A stretch of DNA of 30,244 nucleotides, from NCBI GenBank assembly GCA_002336915.1, contig DDET01000005.1, positions 9,121 to 39,364 on the forward strand, read 5' to 3'. Positions 7,309 to 15,646 of this stretch are shown piece by piece. The notes beneath the pieces were generated by a model. That model did not search any database. It was not told the origin of the DNA and worked only from the letters and a program-made list of their open reading frames with translations. A program made the position numbers and the translations under genes. Numbering within the stretch: the first letter of the stretch is position 1; each line of letters opens with the position of its first letter. The stretch is from Bacteroidetes bacterium UBA1947 (GTDB lineage Bacteria; Bacteroidota; Bacteroidia; Chitinophagales; Chitinophagaceae).

Positions 7309-10300
7309 TTACCTAACCAATATCAGGTCGCCCTTTTTCATTACTTCCTGTCCCCGGACGCATTTCACCTTCACAAAATAATAATAGGTGCCCGCATCGC
7401 ATGGCACACCTTTATATGTTCCGTCCCAACTGTGATCGGGATAGGTGGTATAAAACACAGGTTGCCCCCAGCGGTTGTAGATTTCCATATGGATAGAAAC
7501 CATGTCGGTGACCAGCACTTTTAAACGATCGTTCTTTCCGTCACCATTGGGCGAAAACGCTGTGGGCACCGACACTATGCAGTTACATTCCCTCAACGCT
7601 ACATCTACCGAATCTGTGTTCTTGCAACCAAACTCATCAGTACCAATAACTGAGTATATCTGGGCTTCTCCGGGTTTTGCATAGGTCGTTGAGCACACCG
7701 GGCACAGAACCCTGTCCGGTGGTGACCATGCGTAAAAGATACCACCTTCGGCCTGTAAAACCGCCTGGTCTTGTTTACAGACCGTAGTATCAGCCGAAAC
7801 CCTTATCACCGGCAAGGCATGTACTGTAACTTCCTTTGAAACGGTATCGCTACAACCTGTGCTGTTAAATACTACGAGATTCACCGGGTGGCTACCTGGT
7901 GTAGTGAAATTGTGCTGCGGGTTTGCCAGGGTACTTGTTTCCCCATTGTCAAAAGCCCAATTATATTGAACAATTTGCGGAAAAGTATCGCTGAATGTTA
8001 CTTTATCAAATTCACATACGGGGTCAGGGCTAAATTTATAATCAGTTACCAGCCCATCAAGTTTTAACGTGTCGAGGCCAATACTCAAGCTGTGGCAACC
8101 TGAGGCGTCACCAAACACAAGTATGGGAAGGTATGTGCCCGGCAGGTTGTAAACGTGCGATATTGTCGCATTTCCCGGTACTGTATTACCATCACCAAAA
8201 TCCCATATCAAGCTGTCAACATTCGTTACACTCGCAGTGAAATTAACCAGCAGCGGCGTGCAACCCGTAATAGGTGTATAGGTAAAAGCACCTGCATAGC
8301 CTAATAATTTCACGTGTCCATATGCGGTATCGGGGCAGCCATGCACGTCCAGGGCGATACACCTTACCGTATAGTCGCCCGGGTCTACATACAGGTTCGA
8401 TGGATCTGCGAGGATAGACGTATTTGTGTTGCCGAAATCCCAACGGTAATCAGTAGCGTTCGTCGAAGTACTTGTAAAATTGACATGCATTGGCGAACAC
8501 ACCGCTACAGAGTCGTCCAAAGTGAAAGCCGCATGTGGACGGGTTATCTGTATATACTGCGTCATTATGCTTGTATCCCTGCAGCCCAGGGAGTCTACAA
8601 CAATAAGCGTAACCGTATAAGATCCTGTATCGGTATAAATATGTACCGGGTTGGTCTCGGTAGAGGTAGAATTATCGCCAAAGTTCCAAAACGACGTAAA
8701 TGGCCCAACGCCGCCTGTGGAGATATTAAAAAACGGTACGCTGTCATACATGCAGGGAAAAACATCGGCAGTGTAAAACGATGCTACGGGGTTATGTGTA
8801 TTAATATAAGCCAACTTTGTCACACTGTCCATACAGCCTATATTGTCTGTTACCACAAGTTTCACGTAAAACGATCCCGCGTTGTAATATGTATAGTTAG
8901 TAACTGCAGTATTAACTGTAGCGGTATCATAGCCAAAATTCCAGAACATTAATGAATCGAAGGTGCCCGGCTGGTCCTGGGTAGTGTCAGTAAACTGAAC
9001 ATTCAGCGGCAGGCAACCGTCCGTCGGCGAAGCCATGAAGCCTGCCACCGGCTGTGCTACCAGCATGTATTGGCTTCTTGTGAACGAATGAAAGCAATTG
9101 TGCTCGTCTGTTGTTGATAATGTGACATCATACCGGCCGCCATTAGTGTATATATAATGGTACATAGCCGTATCATGACTGTTATATGAGATGGCATTAG
9201 TCGTCCAAGTAAGATTATGGACCCCAAGAGGTGGCGCACTCTGAAAATCAATATCTGCGAAGAAAAATCCTGCATTGTTTCGGCATAAAGTAGTGTCGGT
9301 GGCATGGAACCTGGGGATCGGGTCGGTAAGTTTTACCGTCTGGGTTATCGAGTCCTTACAGCCGTATGTGCTGTTATACGTCACCAGTTTTACGTTGTAA
9401 AAATTAAGGTTTGTATACCGGTGTATGGGGCTGGTATCAACAGTCGATGTTGTATTGTCGCCGAACGACCAAATGAAAGAGGTATATTTCGTTGAATGAT
9501 TCGTCAGGATCACTTTTTTGGGCGAGTCGCAGTCATAGGTAATGTCAAACTTGGAAGTAGATGGCCGGATTATTACATAGTTCAACTTTTTAAGAGTATC
9601 CGGGCAGCCATTATTAAAGGATATTAACATTACATCAAAGCTGTCGTCAAAAAGATATTGATGCACTGGTGCGCTATCTCCGCTCACAAAATTATCACCG
9701 AAAAACCATGCATAATCTGTTGCATTTAATGAATTATTGTAAAACTGTATGGATTCATGCACACAGGCCTGAGTAGGAACTGCGTAAAAATCGGGGGTTG
9801 AATGTACACCTACGTGAATTATCATTACCCCCGTGTTTGTGCAGCCATTTATAGAAGTTAGCGTGACTGTTACATGATAGGTCCCGGTATCGGTATAAGT
9901 ATGCGTTGGGTTAGCCAATGTTGACGTAGGTGTGTTATCATCAAAATCCCACAATTGCGAGACTATTGGTTGGGGGTATGCAGTAGTATAGTAAAAATGA
10001 GTAGTTAAGGGCGCACACCCGTTTTGCACATCAGCATTAGGGCTTACTATGAAAGGCTGCAGGAATATGTACTGGGGTTTCACCAGCGAATCTGCACAGC
10101 CGAAACTATTTGTTGCAACAAGCTTCACATCCCACGGCCCCTCACTTGGATAAATATGCCAGGGATTGTTTAGTATGGACGTGTCGCCATCGCCAAAATA
10201 CCATTTGTAGGTATTGCCGTTCGTCGTCAGGTTGTTAAAAAATATTGTGTCCGGCGCCTGGCAGGGTGTAACGGGTGTGTAACTAAAATCGATCACGGGT

Positions 10301-11349
10301 TTGGGATGGATAACAATGGTTTTATAGATCGTATCCACACATGCTGCCTGGCTTGCAAGTTGCACCTGGTAGGTACCGGGTGTGAAATAAGTATGTGTTA
10401 CAAGGGTGCCTATACCTGTTGTGTTATCGCCAAAATTCCATACGCTGCCCGTGATTGGCGGCGCAGTTGTATTTGTAAATGTCACCATCTCGCCCTGGCA
10501 GGCACTCGCCGGAGCTGTAAAACTTGCCGTGTTTGATGCTACATTGATATAGCCAGGACGTATAAGACTGTCTACGCAACCATTACCATCGGTCACTATC
10601 AGCGTTACGGTAAACGACCCTGAACCATATGTATGTGGTGGCGGTGTTTGCGCAGTGCTCGTCGTTGCATCACCAAATAACCATGAATAACTAAGCTGTG
10701 GCGTTCCGGTAGATGTATTGTTAAATGTCACAATTCCCGGGGGATTGCAAAAGGCTGTCGTTGGGCAAATAAATTCCGCATTGGGCTTCGAATAAACTTC
10801 AATGTAAGAGTTCCATACGTAAGTAGCAGCGCAACCCTGGCTATTCGTCACATTTAGTGTCACGCTGAAATTGCCGCCTACAGCATACGCATGGACCGGA
10901 TTTTCATCTGTTGAATGGTTCCCATCCCCGAAATCCCAAAAATACGATGCATTACCGGGAGTATTGGGGTTCGAAGTATTGGTAAAAGTAACTGGTACGC
11001 CCGCGCATACTGTAGTATCGTCCGCATGAAAACTTACTGTGGGTGGTGCATACACCGTAATATAGTTGGTAACTACCTTGGTATTTGAATTAGGCCCGTT
11101 GTAAGCGATAAGTGTTACCGTATAGGTACCCGGCGATGTATATACGGTTGATGGCGCAAATATGGTCGACGTTGCAAGATTCCCGAAGTCCCAATAATAA
11201 GACGTGGCCCCTGAGGACAGATTATTGAATTGCACCAAAAGAGGAGCACAGCCACTTGTAGGTGTTGCTGTAAAATCAGCCGTTTGCGCTCTTGCATAGG
11301 TACTGAACAAAATAGCAAAAAGCACTATTAATTTACTGTAAGGGGACAT
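7309..11349 (-). CDS. Giant PKD-repeat surface protein 2 with type B T9SS C-terminal domain
   Basis: Secreted surface protein of 1346 residues, paralog of the genes on both sides. A signal peptide (1-21, cleavage STYARA/QT) is followed by 14 PKD repeats in the same order as in the other two proteins, one Ig-like module with a CPVC motif, and a type B sorting domain (1258-1346: PTAFSPNGDGKNDR, IYNRWGQPVFY, SWDGTYKG, terminal KGDLILVR). The first repeat ends in AYNGPNSNTK and TNYITVY, almost the same as in the two paralogs. Repeat 9 lacks the WDFGD core and has LTWTTNA instead. Repeats at the same position in the three proteins are more alike than neighbouring repeats within one protein, which points to duplication of the whole gene. 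It lies 140 bases downstream of PKD protein 3 and 169 upstream of PKD protein 1, and may share their transcript or use its own promoter. Confidence 0.9.
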   Translation of the reverse strand: MSPYSKLIVLFAILFSTYARAQTADFTATPTSGCAPLLVQFNNLSSGATSYYWDFGNLATSTIFAPSTVYTSPGTYTVTLIAYNGPNSNTKVVTNYITVYAPPTVSFHADDTTVCAGVPVTFTNTSNPNTPGNASYFWDFGDGNHSTDENPVHAYAVGGNFSVTLNVTNSQGCAATYVWNSYIEVYSKPNAEFICPTTAFCNPPGIVTFNNTSTGTPQLSYSWLFGDATTSTAQTPPPHTYGSGSFTVTLIVTDGNGCVDSLIRPGYINVASNTASFTAPASACQGEMVTFTNTTAPPITGSVWNFGDNTTGIGTLVTHTYFTPGTYQVQLASQAACVDTIYKTIVIHPKPVIDFSYTPVTPCQAPDTIFFNNLTTNGNTYKWYFGDGDTSILNNPWHIYPSEGPWDVKLVATNSFGCADSLVKPQYIFLQPFIVSPNADVQNGCAPLTTHFYYTTAYPQPIVSQLWDFDDNTPTSTLANPTHTYTDTGTYHVTVTLTSINGCTNTGVMIIHVGVHSTPDFYAVPTQACVHESIQFYNNSLNATDYAWFFGDNFVSGDSAPVHQYLFDDSFDVMLISFNNGCPDTLKKLNYVIIRPSTSKFDITYDCDSPKKVILTNHSTKYTSFIWSFGDNTTSTVDTSPIHRYTNLNFYNVKLVTYNSTYGCKDSITQTVKLTDPIPRFHATDTTLCRNNAGFFFADIDFQSAPPLGVHNLTWTTNAISYNSHDTAMYHYIYTNGGRYDVTLSTTDEHNCFHSFTRSQYMLVAQPVAGFMASPTDGCLPLNVQFTDTTQDQPGTFDSLMFWNFGYDTATVNTAVTNYTYYNAGSFYVKLVVTDNIGCMDSVTKLAYINTHNPVASFYTADVFPCMYDSVPFFNISTGGVGPFTSFWNFGDNSTSTETNPVHIYTDTGSYTVTLIVVDSLGCRDTSIMTQYIQITRPHAAFTLDDSVAVCSPMHVNFTSTSTNATDYRWDFGNTNTSILADPSNLYVDPGDYTVRCIALDVHGCPDTAYGHVKLLGYAGAFTYTPITGCTPLLVNFTASVTNVDSLIWDFGDGNTVPGNATISHVYNLPGTYLPILVFGDASGCHSLSIGLDTLKLDGLVTDYKFSPDPVCEFDKVTFSDTFPQIVQYNWAFDNGETSTLANPQHNFTTPGSHPVNLVVFNSTGCSDTVSKEVTVHALPVIRVSADTTVCKQDQAVLQAEGGIFYAWSPPDRVLCPVCSTTYAKPGEAQIYSVIGTDEFGCKNTDSVDVALRECNCIVSVPTAFSPNGDGKNDRLKVLVTDMVSIHMEIYNRWGQPVFYTTYPDHSWDGTYKGVPCDAGTYYYFVKVKCVRGQEVMKKGDLILVR

Positions 11350-11391
11350 TTTGAGGCTCAGGTTAAAGATTCATGCATACTATTATTCTCC

Positions 11392-11426
11392 AAGTTAATA
11401 AAAACCGCATATTTTATCTAAATATT
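11392..11426 (-). promoter_or_regulatory. Conserved upstream element of PKD gene 2
   Basis: Plus-strand AAGTTAATAAAA (11392-11403) and ATATTTTATCTAAATATT (11409-11426) lie about 43 and 60 bases upstream of the start at 11349. The first is identical to the element before PKD gene 3, the second nearly identical to that before PKD gene 1. Likely promoter or operator region. Confidence 0.4.
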
Positions 11427-11489
11427 TTACTTGTATTTTATTTGAAGGCTGTTTCCCAGGTCTTTAGACAAGGGCAAGGCGGGGTCTTT

Positions 11490-14400
11490 TTACCTTACAA
11501 GGATCAAGTCTCCCTTTTTCATCACTTGTTGCCCCAGCACGCACTTAACTTTTACAAAATAATAGTAAGTCCCGGCATCGCATGCAACGCCTTTATATGT
11601 TCCGTCCCAGCTATGTCCGGGATAGGTAGTATAAAATATGGCTTGTCCCCAGCGATTGTATATTTCCATATGGACAGAGGTCATATCACTAACTATAGGT
11701 CCAAAGCGGTCATTTTTCCCATCACCGTTTGGTGTAAAGGCAGTCGGCAATGACACTATGCAATTGCATTGTTTCTGGTCTACGTGTATGGTATCGGTAT
11801 TCCGGCAGCCAAATTCATCCGTTCCCAATACAATATAGTCAGTTGGTTCTTTGGGTTTAACTACAGTCTCCGGACAAATAAAACAGCTAAGGCCGACGGG
11901 TGGTGTCCACACATAGGAAACACCGCCCTCTGCATGTATGGTGAGCTCTCCACCGCCGCAGATTATAGTATCCGCTCCTGCGTATATGTCCGGCAACGGG
12001 TGTATGGTGACGGTATTTGTAACAGTATCACTACAGCCGGTATTACTCAATACAACCAGTTTCACCGTATGCTCGCCTGCATTGTCATAGTAATGAGCCG
12101 GACTGGCAGAAGTGCTGGTTTCGCCATTATCAAACTCCCATGCATAGGTAGCAATATCCGGGAAAGTATCCCGGAAATTCACGGTTTGTAGCACACATGC
12201 GGGATTGGGTTCAAAAAGATAATTTGTAACGAGGCCGTCCACTTTTATTGTATCGTAGCTTATGCTTGCGCTGTGGCACCCTATGGAATCATTGAAGATC
12301 ACCAGCGGTACATAGGTACCCGGCCGGGTATAAACGTGTGATGTCGTTATCCCGCCGGTTACCGTATTCCCATCTCCAAAATCCCATGTATAACTATTAA
12401 CGTTGGTAACGCCTGCAGTAAAATTGACCGTCAATGGCGAGCAGCCTGTTGAAGGATCAAACGAGAGTGCCCCGTCATAGCCTAAGAGAGTTAACTGCCC
12501 GTAAGCAGTATCTGTACAGCCATGCTGGTTGATGGCCACACACTGCACATTGTAATGGCCGGGCATGTTGTACAGGTTCGTAGGGTTGGCAAGGTTGGAT
12601 GTATTGGCATTGCCAAAATCCCACCGGTAATCGGTAGCCCCGAAGGATGTGCTGGTAAAACGGGCTTGCATCGGCGTACATATGCCAGTAGTATCCAACG
12701 GGGTAAATGAGGCATAGGGGCGTGTAACTTTGATATATTGTGTCTTAATGCTGGTATCGCTGCAGCCGGTAATATCGCCGGCGATCAGGGTAACTGTATA
12801 TGACCCTGTGTCTGTATACAGGTGTACCGGGTCTTTCAGTGTAGATGTACTGTTATCTCCAAAGTTCCAGCTATAACTCAATGTAGTAAATCCAGTAGAT
12901 GTATTTACAAAATGAATGCTGTCGTGCAGGCAGGGATAGGCAGTATCTGCATGGAAAGATGCAATAGGATTAGTTACGTGAATATAGGATGGCATCAGTA
13001 CACTGTCCCTGCAGCCAATGTTATTAGTGACCACCAGCCTTACATCATAAGCCCCCGGATCGCTATAAGTATGTGCTACTGTCGCGGTGTTTATTGTGGT
13101 AGAATCGTTACCAAAATCCCAATGCCGCACCGAGTCATAAATACCGGGGTAGTTGGTACTAATGTCCGTAAACAGGGTATTGAGCGGAGCACAACCTGAA
13201 GGAGGCGAAGCCATCAAAGTTGCAGTGGGTTGTGCTACCAATATGTAGTTGTGTTTTGTTATTGAATGGATACAGTTATGCTCATCCCTTATGCTCAGCT
13301 TCACATCAAAATAGCCACCGTTATTGTATGTACGATTGTAAAATGCATTCAAGCCCGTATTTACCGTCTGGGCATCAGTTACCCATGTGTAATCAGATAT
13401 CGAACTTGAGGGGCCGCCCTGATTATCTACAAATGCACTAAAATGAACGGAAGTATTTTTACAGATGACAGTATCGTTGGCCACAAAGCCCGGTGCAGGG
13501 TTTATCATCGTGAAAGTCTCGCTCAGCGAGTCCTTACACCCGTATGTACTATTATATGTCACCAGTTTTACAGTATATGTGCCGAGGCTACTGTAAACAT
13601 GTTGCGGGCTAACGTCTGTTGTCGAGCTTGTATTATCCTCAAAATCCCATAAATACGATGTATAGGGCGACGAGTAGTTAGTGAGAATTAGCTTCTTCGA
13701 AGTATCACAGGAATACATGCCTGTATACAGGGCTGTGGACGGATGGATCGTAATAAGATTGGGTTTAATAAGTGTATCTGGGCAGCCATTGTTGTAAGAG
13801 ATGAGCATTACTCCAAATGAAGTGCTGTCTTTAACATATGCATGCGCTGCATTCGTGTCGGTACTCGTGTATGTATCACCAAAATACCATTTATAATTGG
13901 TAGCGTTGGTCGACAAATTCTGAAAGAATATCGAGTCATGCACGCATCCGCTTAAAGGTGAAGCGGTGAAATCAGGAAAAGAATGTACACCCACATGCAC
14001 ATTGTAAATTCCCGACTTGATGCAACCATTTGCCGTAGTCACGGTTAGCGTAACGGTATACGTTCCCACGGCATTATATGTATGTGACGGAGTTGCTAAT
14101 GTCGAAGTGGTGTTGTCTCCAAAATTCCAGATCTGAGAAACACCCGGCTGGTTAAATGATATCGTGTATGAAAAATGAAACGTAGCTGGTACACAACCGC
14201 CGGGTGCATCGGCCATCGGAAACACTGTAAATGGATTCAGGTAGACATAGGCCGGCTTCAGCAACGAATCTTTGCATCCCCATGGGCTTGTGGCCACCAG
14301 TTTTACATCGAAGGGCCCTGCACTGTGATAAATATGCGATGGGTTACTAAGGCTGGATGTGTCGCCATCGCCAAAATACCATTTGTACGTAAAGCCGTTG

Positions 14401-15536
14401 GTAGTCTGGTTATTAAACTGTATCGTATCCGGGGCCTGGCAAGGGTTCACAGGGCTGTAATTAAAGCTGATAATGGGCTTTGGATTAATAATGATGTTCT
14501 TGTATATCGTATCCAAACAGCCCGACTGCGTTACAAGCCTTATCTGGTAGGTACCGGCATTAGCATATACATGGGTCACGAGGGTACCTGCCCCGGTTCC
14601 ATTATCACCAAAATTCCAGTTACTGATGCTTATAGGTGGTGGTGAAGTATTGGTAAAAGTAATGAGCTCACCCGCACATGCCGATACAGGAGCTGTAAAG
14701 CTCGCCGGGCTCGACTGTATGTTAATATAATTTGGCCTCACAAGACTGTCCTTGCAGCCATTTGCATCGGTCACAGTTAGCTTAATAGTATATGCTCCAG
14801 CTGTATTATATGTGTGTGGCGGCGGTGTTGCTGCGGTACTGGTACCTGCATCGCCAAAATTCCAGGCATACCCAAGGGGATTTGTGCCGGTACTGGTGTT
14901 GTTAAAGGTTATTGTAGCCGGCGGATTGCAAAAGGCTGTAGTAGGACATGTAAACGCTGCTGTAGGTTTTGGGTGAACATGTATATAATTTGCCTGAACC
15001 AGCGTAGCCTGGCAACCCTGGCTATTCGTCACAGTCAGGCTGATATTAAAATTGCCGGAGAGCGTGTACGCATGTGTGGGGTTTTGTGCAGTCGAATTAT
15101 TGCCGTCGCCAAAGTCCCAATAATAGCTGGCATTTCCCGGGGTGTTTGGGTTCGAAGTGCTGGTGAAGGATACCGGCGCTCCCGGACACACCGTAGTAGG
15201 GCCGGCAGTAAAACTAACCGTGGGCTGTGCGTAAACAGTTATATAATTGGTAAGGACCTTTGTATTGGAGTTAGGCCCGTTGTAGGCTATCAGCGTCACC
15301 GTATAAGTACCCGGAGTAGTATATGTTGTAGACGGGTTAGTAAGTGTTGATGTTGCAATATTCCCAAAATCCCAATGATAGGATGTAGCACCGGAAGATG
15401 TATTGTTGAACTGAACAAGCAATGGTGCACAGCCGCTTGTCACGGGGGCATTGAAATTTGCAACAGGCTGAGCATTTCCCACCAGGGTAAAAAAAGACAG
15501 TAGCAAGAGTAGGTAAACTTGTCGACGAAGGGGCAT
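11490..15536 (-). CDS. Giant PKD-repeat surface protein 3 with type B T9SS C-terminal domain
   Basis: First gene of the PKD cluster in transcription order, 1348 residues. A signal peptide (1-22, cleavage LVGNA/QP) precedes 14 PKD repeats and one Ig-like module (CFIC motif). The type B sorting domain (1260-1348: PTAFTPNGDGKNDRFG, IYNRWGQAIFY, SWDGTYKG, terminal KGDLILVR) is nearly identical to that of PKD protein 2. Nearly every repeat carries one early and one late cysteine, suggesting a disulfide in each; the first repeat lacks the late one. Repeat 9 reads DYTWVTDA instead of WDFGD. The gene is divergent from lysA with 110 bases between the starts. As with its paralogs, T9SS export and surface attachment are firm by family; adhesion or motility is inference. 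Confidence 0.9.
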   Translation of the reverse strand: MPLRRQVYLLLLLSFFTLVGNAQPVANFNAPVTSGCAPLLVQFNNTSSGATSYHWDFGNIATSTLTNPSTTYTTPGTYTVTLIAYNGPNSNTKVLTNYITVYAQPTVSFTAGPTTVCPGAPVSFTSTSNPNTPGNASYYWDFGDGNNSTAQNPTHAYTLSGNFNISLTVTNSQGCQATLVQANYIHVHPKPTAAFTCPTTAFCNPPATITFNNTSTGTNPLGYAWNFGDAGTSTAATPPPHTYNTAGAYTIKLTVTDANGCKDSLVRPNYINIQSSPASFTAPVSACAGELITFTNTSPPPISISNWNFGDNGTGAGTLVTHVYANAGTYQIRLVTQSGCLDTIYKNIIINPKPIISFNYSPVNPCQAPDTIQFNNQTTNGFTYKWYFGDGDTSSLSNPSHIYHSAGPFDVKLVATSPWGCKDSLLKPAYVYLNPFTVFPMADAPGGCVPATFHFSYTISFNQPGVSQIWNFGDNTTSTLATPSHTYNAVGTYTVTLTVTTANGCIKSGIYNVHVGVHSFPDFTASPLSGCVHDSIFFQNLSTNATNYKWYFGDTYTSTDTNAAHAYVKDSTSFGVMLISYNNGCPDTLIKPNLITIHPSTALYTGMYSCDTSKKLILTNYSSPYTSYLWDFEDNTSSTTDVSPQHVYSSLGTYTVKLVTYNSTYGCKDSLSETFTMINPAPGFVANDTVICKNTSVHFSAFVDNQGGPSSSISDYTWVTDAQTVNTGLNAFYNRTYNNGGYFDVKLSIRDEHNCIHSITKHNYILVAQPTATLMASPPSGCAPLNTLFTDISTNYPGIYDSVRHWDFGNDSTTINTATVAHTYSDPGAYDVRLVVTNNIGCRDSVLMPSYIHVTNPIASFHADTAYPCLHDSIHFVNTSTGFTTLSYSWNFGDNSTSTLKDPVHLYTDTGSYTVTLIAGDITGCSDTSIKTQYIKVTRPYASFTPLDTTGICTPMQARFTSTSFGATDYRWDFGNANTSNLANPTNLYNMPGHYNVQCVAINQHGCTDTAYGQLTLLGYDGALSFDPSTGCSPLTVNFTAGVTNVNSYTWDFGDGNTVTGGITTSHVYTRPGTYVPLVIFNDSIGCHSASISYDTIKVDGLVTNYLFEPNPACVLQTVNFRDTFPDIATYAWEFDNGETSTSASPAHYYDNAGEHTVKLVVLSNTGCSDTVTNTVTIHPLPDIYAGADTIICGGGELTIHAEGGVSYVWTPPVGLSCFICPETVVKPKEPTDYIVLGTDEFGCRNTDTIHVDQKQCNCIVSLPTAFTPNGDGKNDRFGPIVSDMTSVHMEIYNRWGQAIFYTTYPGHSWDGTYKGVACDAGTYYYFVKVKCVLGQQVMKKGDLILVR

Positions 15537-15567
15537 TCAACGAGGTTTAGGCAAAAAAATTATATAA

Positions 15568-15590
15568 TATTATACACTAAGTTAATAAAA
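15568..15590 (-). promoter_or_regulatory. Conserved upstream element of PKD gene 3
   Basis: Read on the minus strand, TTTTATTAACTT is followed by an A/T-rich ATAATA-type run, matching the region upstream of PKD gene 2 (TTTTATTAACTT, then AATAATAGTAT). The AGTTAATAAA core at 15580-15589 begins 44 bases from the start, the same distance as for PKD gene 2. Suggests co-regulation of the paralogs. Confidence 0.4.
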
Positions 15591-15631
15591 TCTTTATTTA
15601 GTGGCAGTTTTTTTACCATGCAAGTCTTCTT

Positions 15632-15639
15632 TAATTTCG
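15632..15639 (+). promoter_or_regulatory. Probable -7 box of lysA (TAATTTCG)
   Basis: Seven of eight match to the Bacteroidota -7 consensus TAnnTTTG. It ends only 7 bases before the lysA ATG, so the transcript would have a leader of only a few bases. No clear -33 TTG was found. Confidence 0.5.
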
Positions 15640-15646
15640 CAGCCTT

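Larger units (their letters stand above)
2601..15536 (-). repeat. Tandem array of three co-linear paralogous genes with about 42 PKD repeats
   Basis: Three genes of 4.0-4.5 kb, same strand, each with 14 PKD repeats in matching order plus one or three Ig-like modules and a type B sorting domain. DNA blocks for the first repeat (near 6823-7030, 11041-11240 and 15229-15430) are visibly similar. Unequal exchange between the copies would be easy, so the array may vary in length between strains. Confidence 0.85.

Noticed and set aside
3135..14976. Many plus-strand open frames of 60-212 codons antisense to the PKD genes, for example 8314-8952 and 14814-15350
   Set aside because: They recur at the same phase of the PKD repeats, have Cys/Arg-rich non-protein-like composition and no recognisable start signals; they are shadows of the repeats on the other strand.
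2601..15536. Regular repeats read as a CRISPR-like or non-coding array
   Set aside because: The repeats are about 240-270 bases, divergent in DNA and fully coding as PKD domains.
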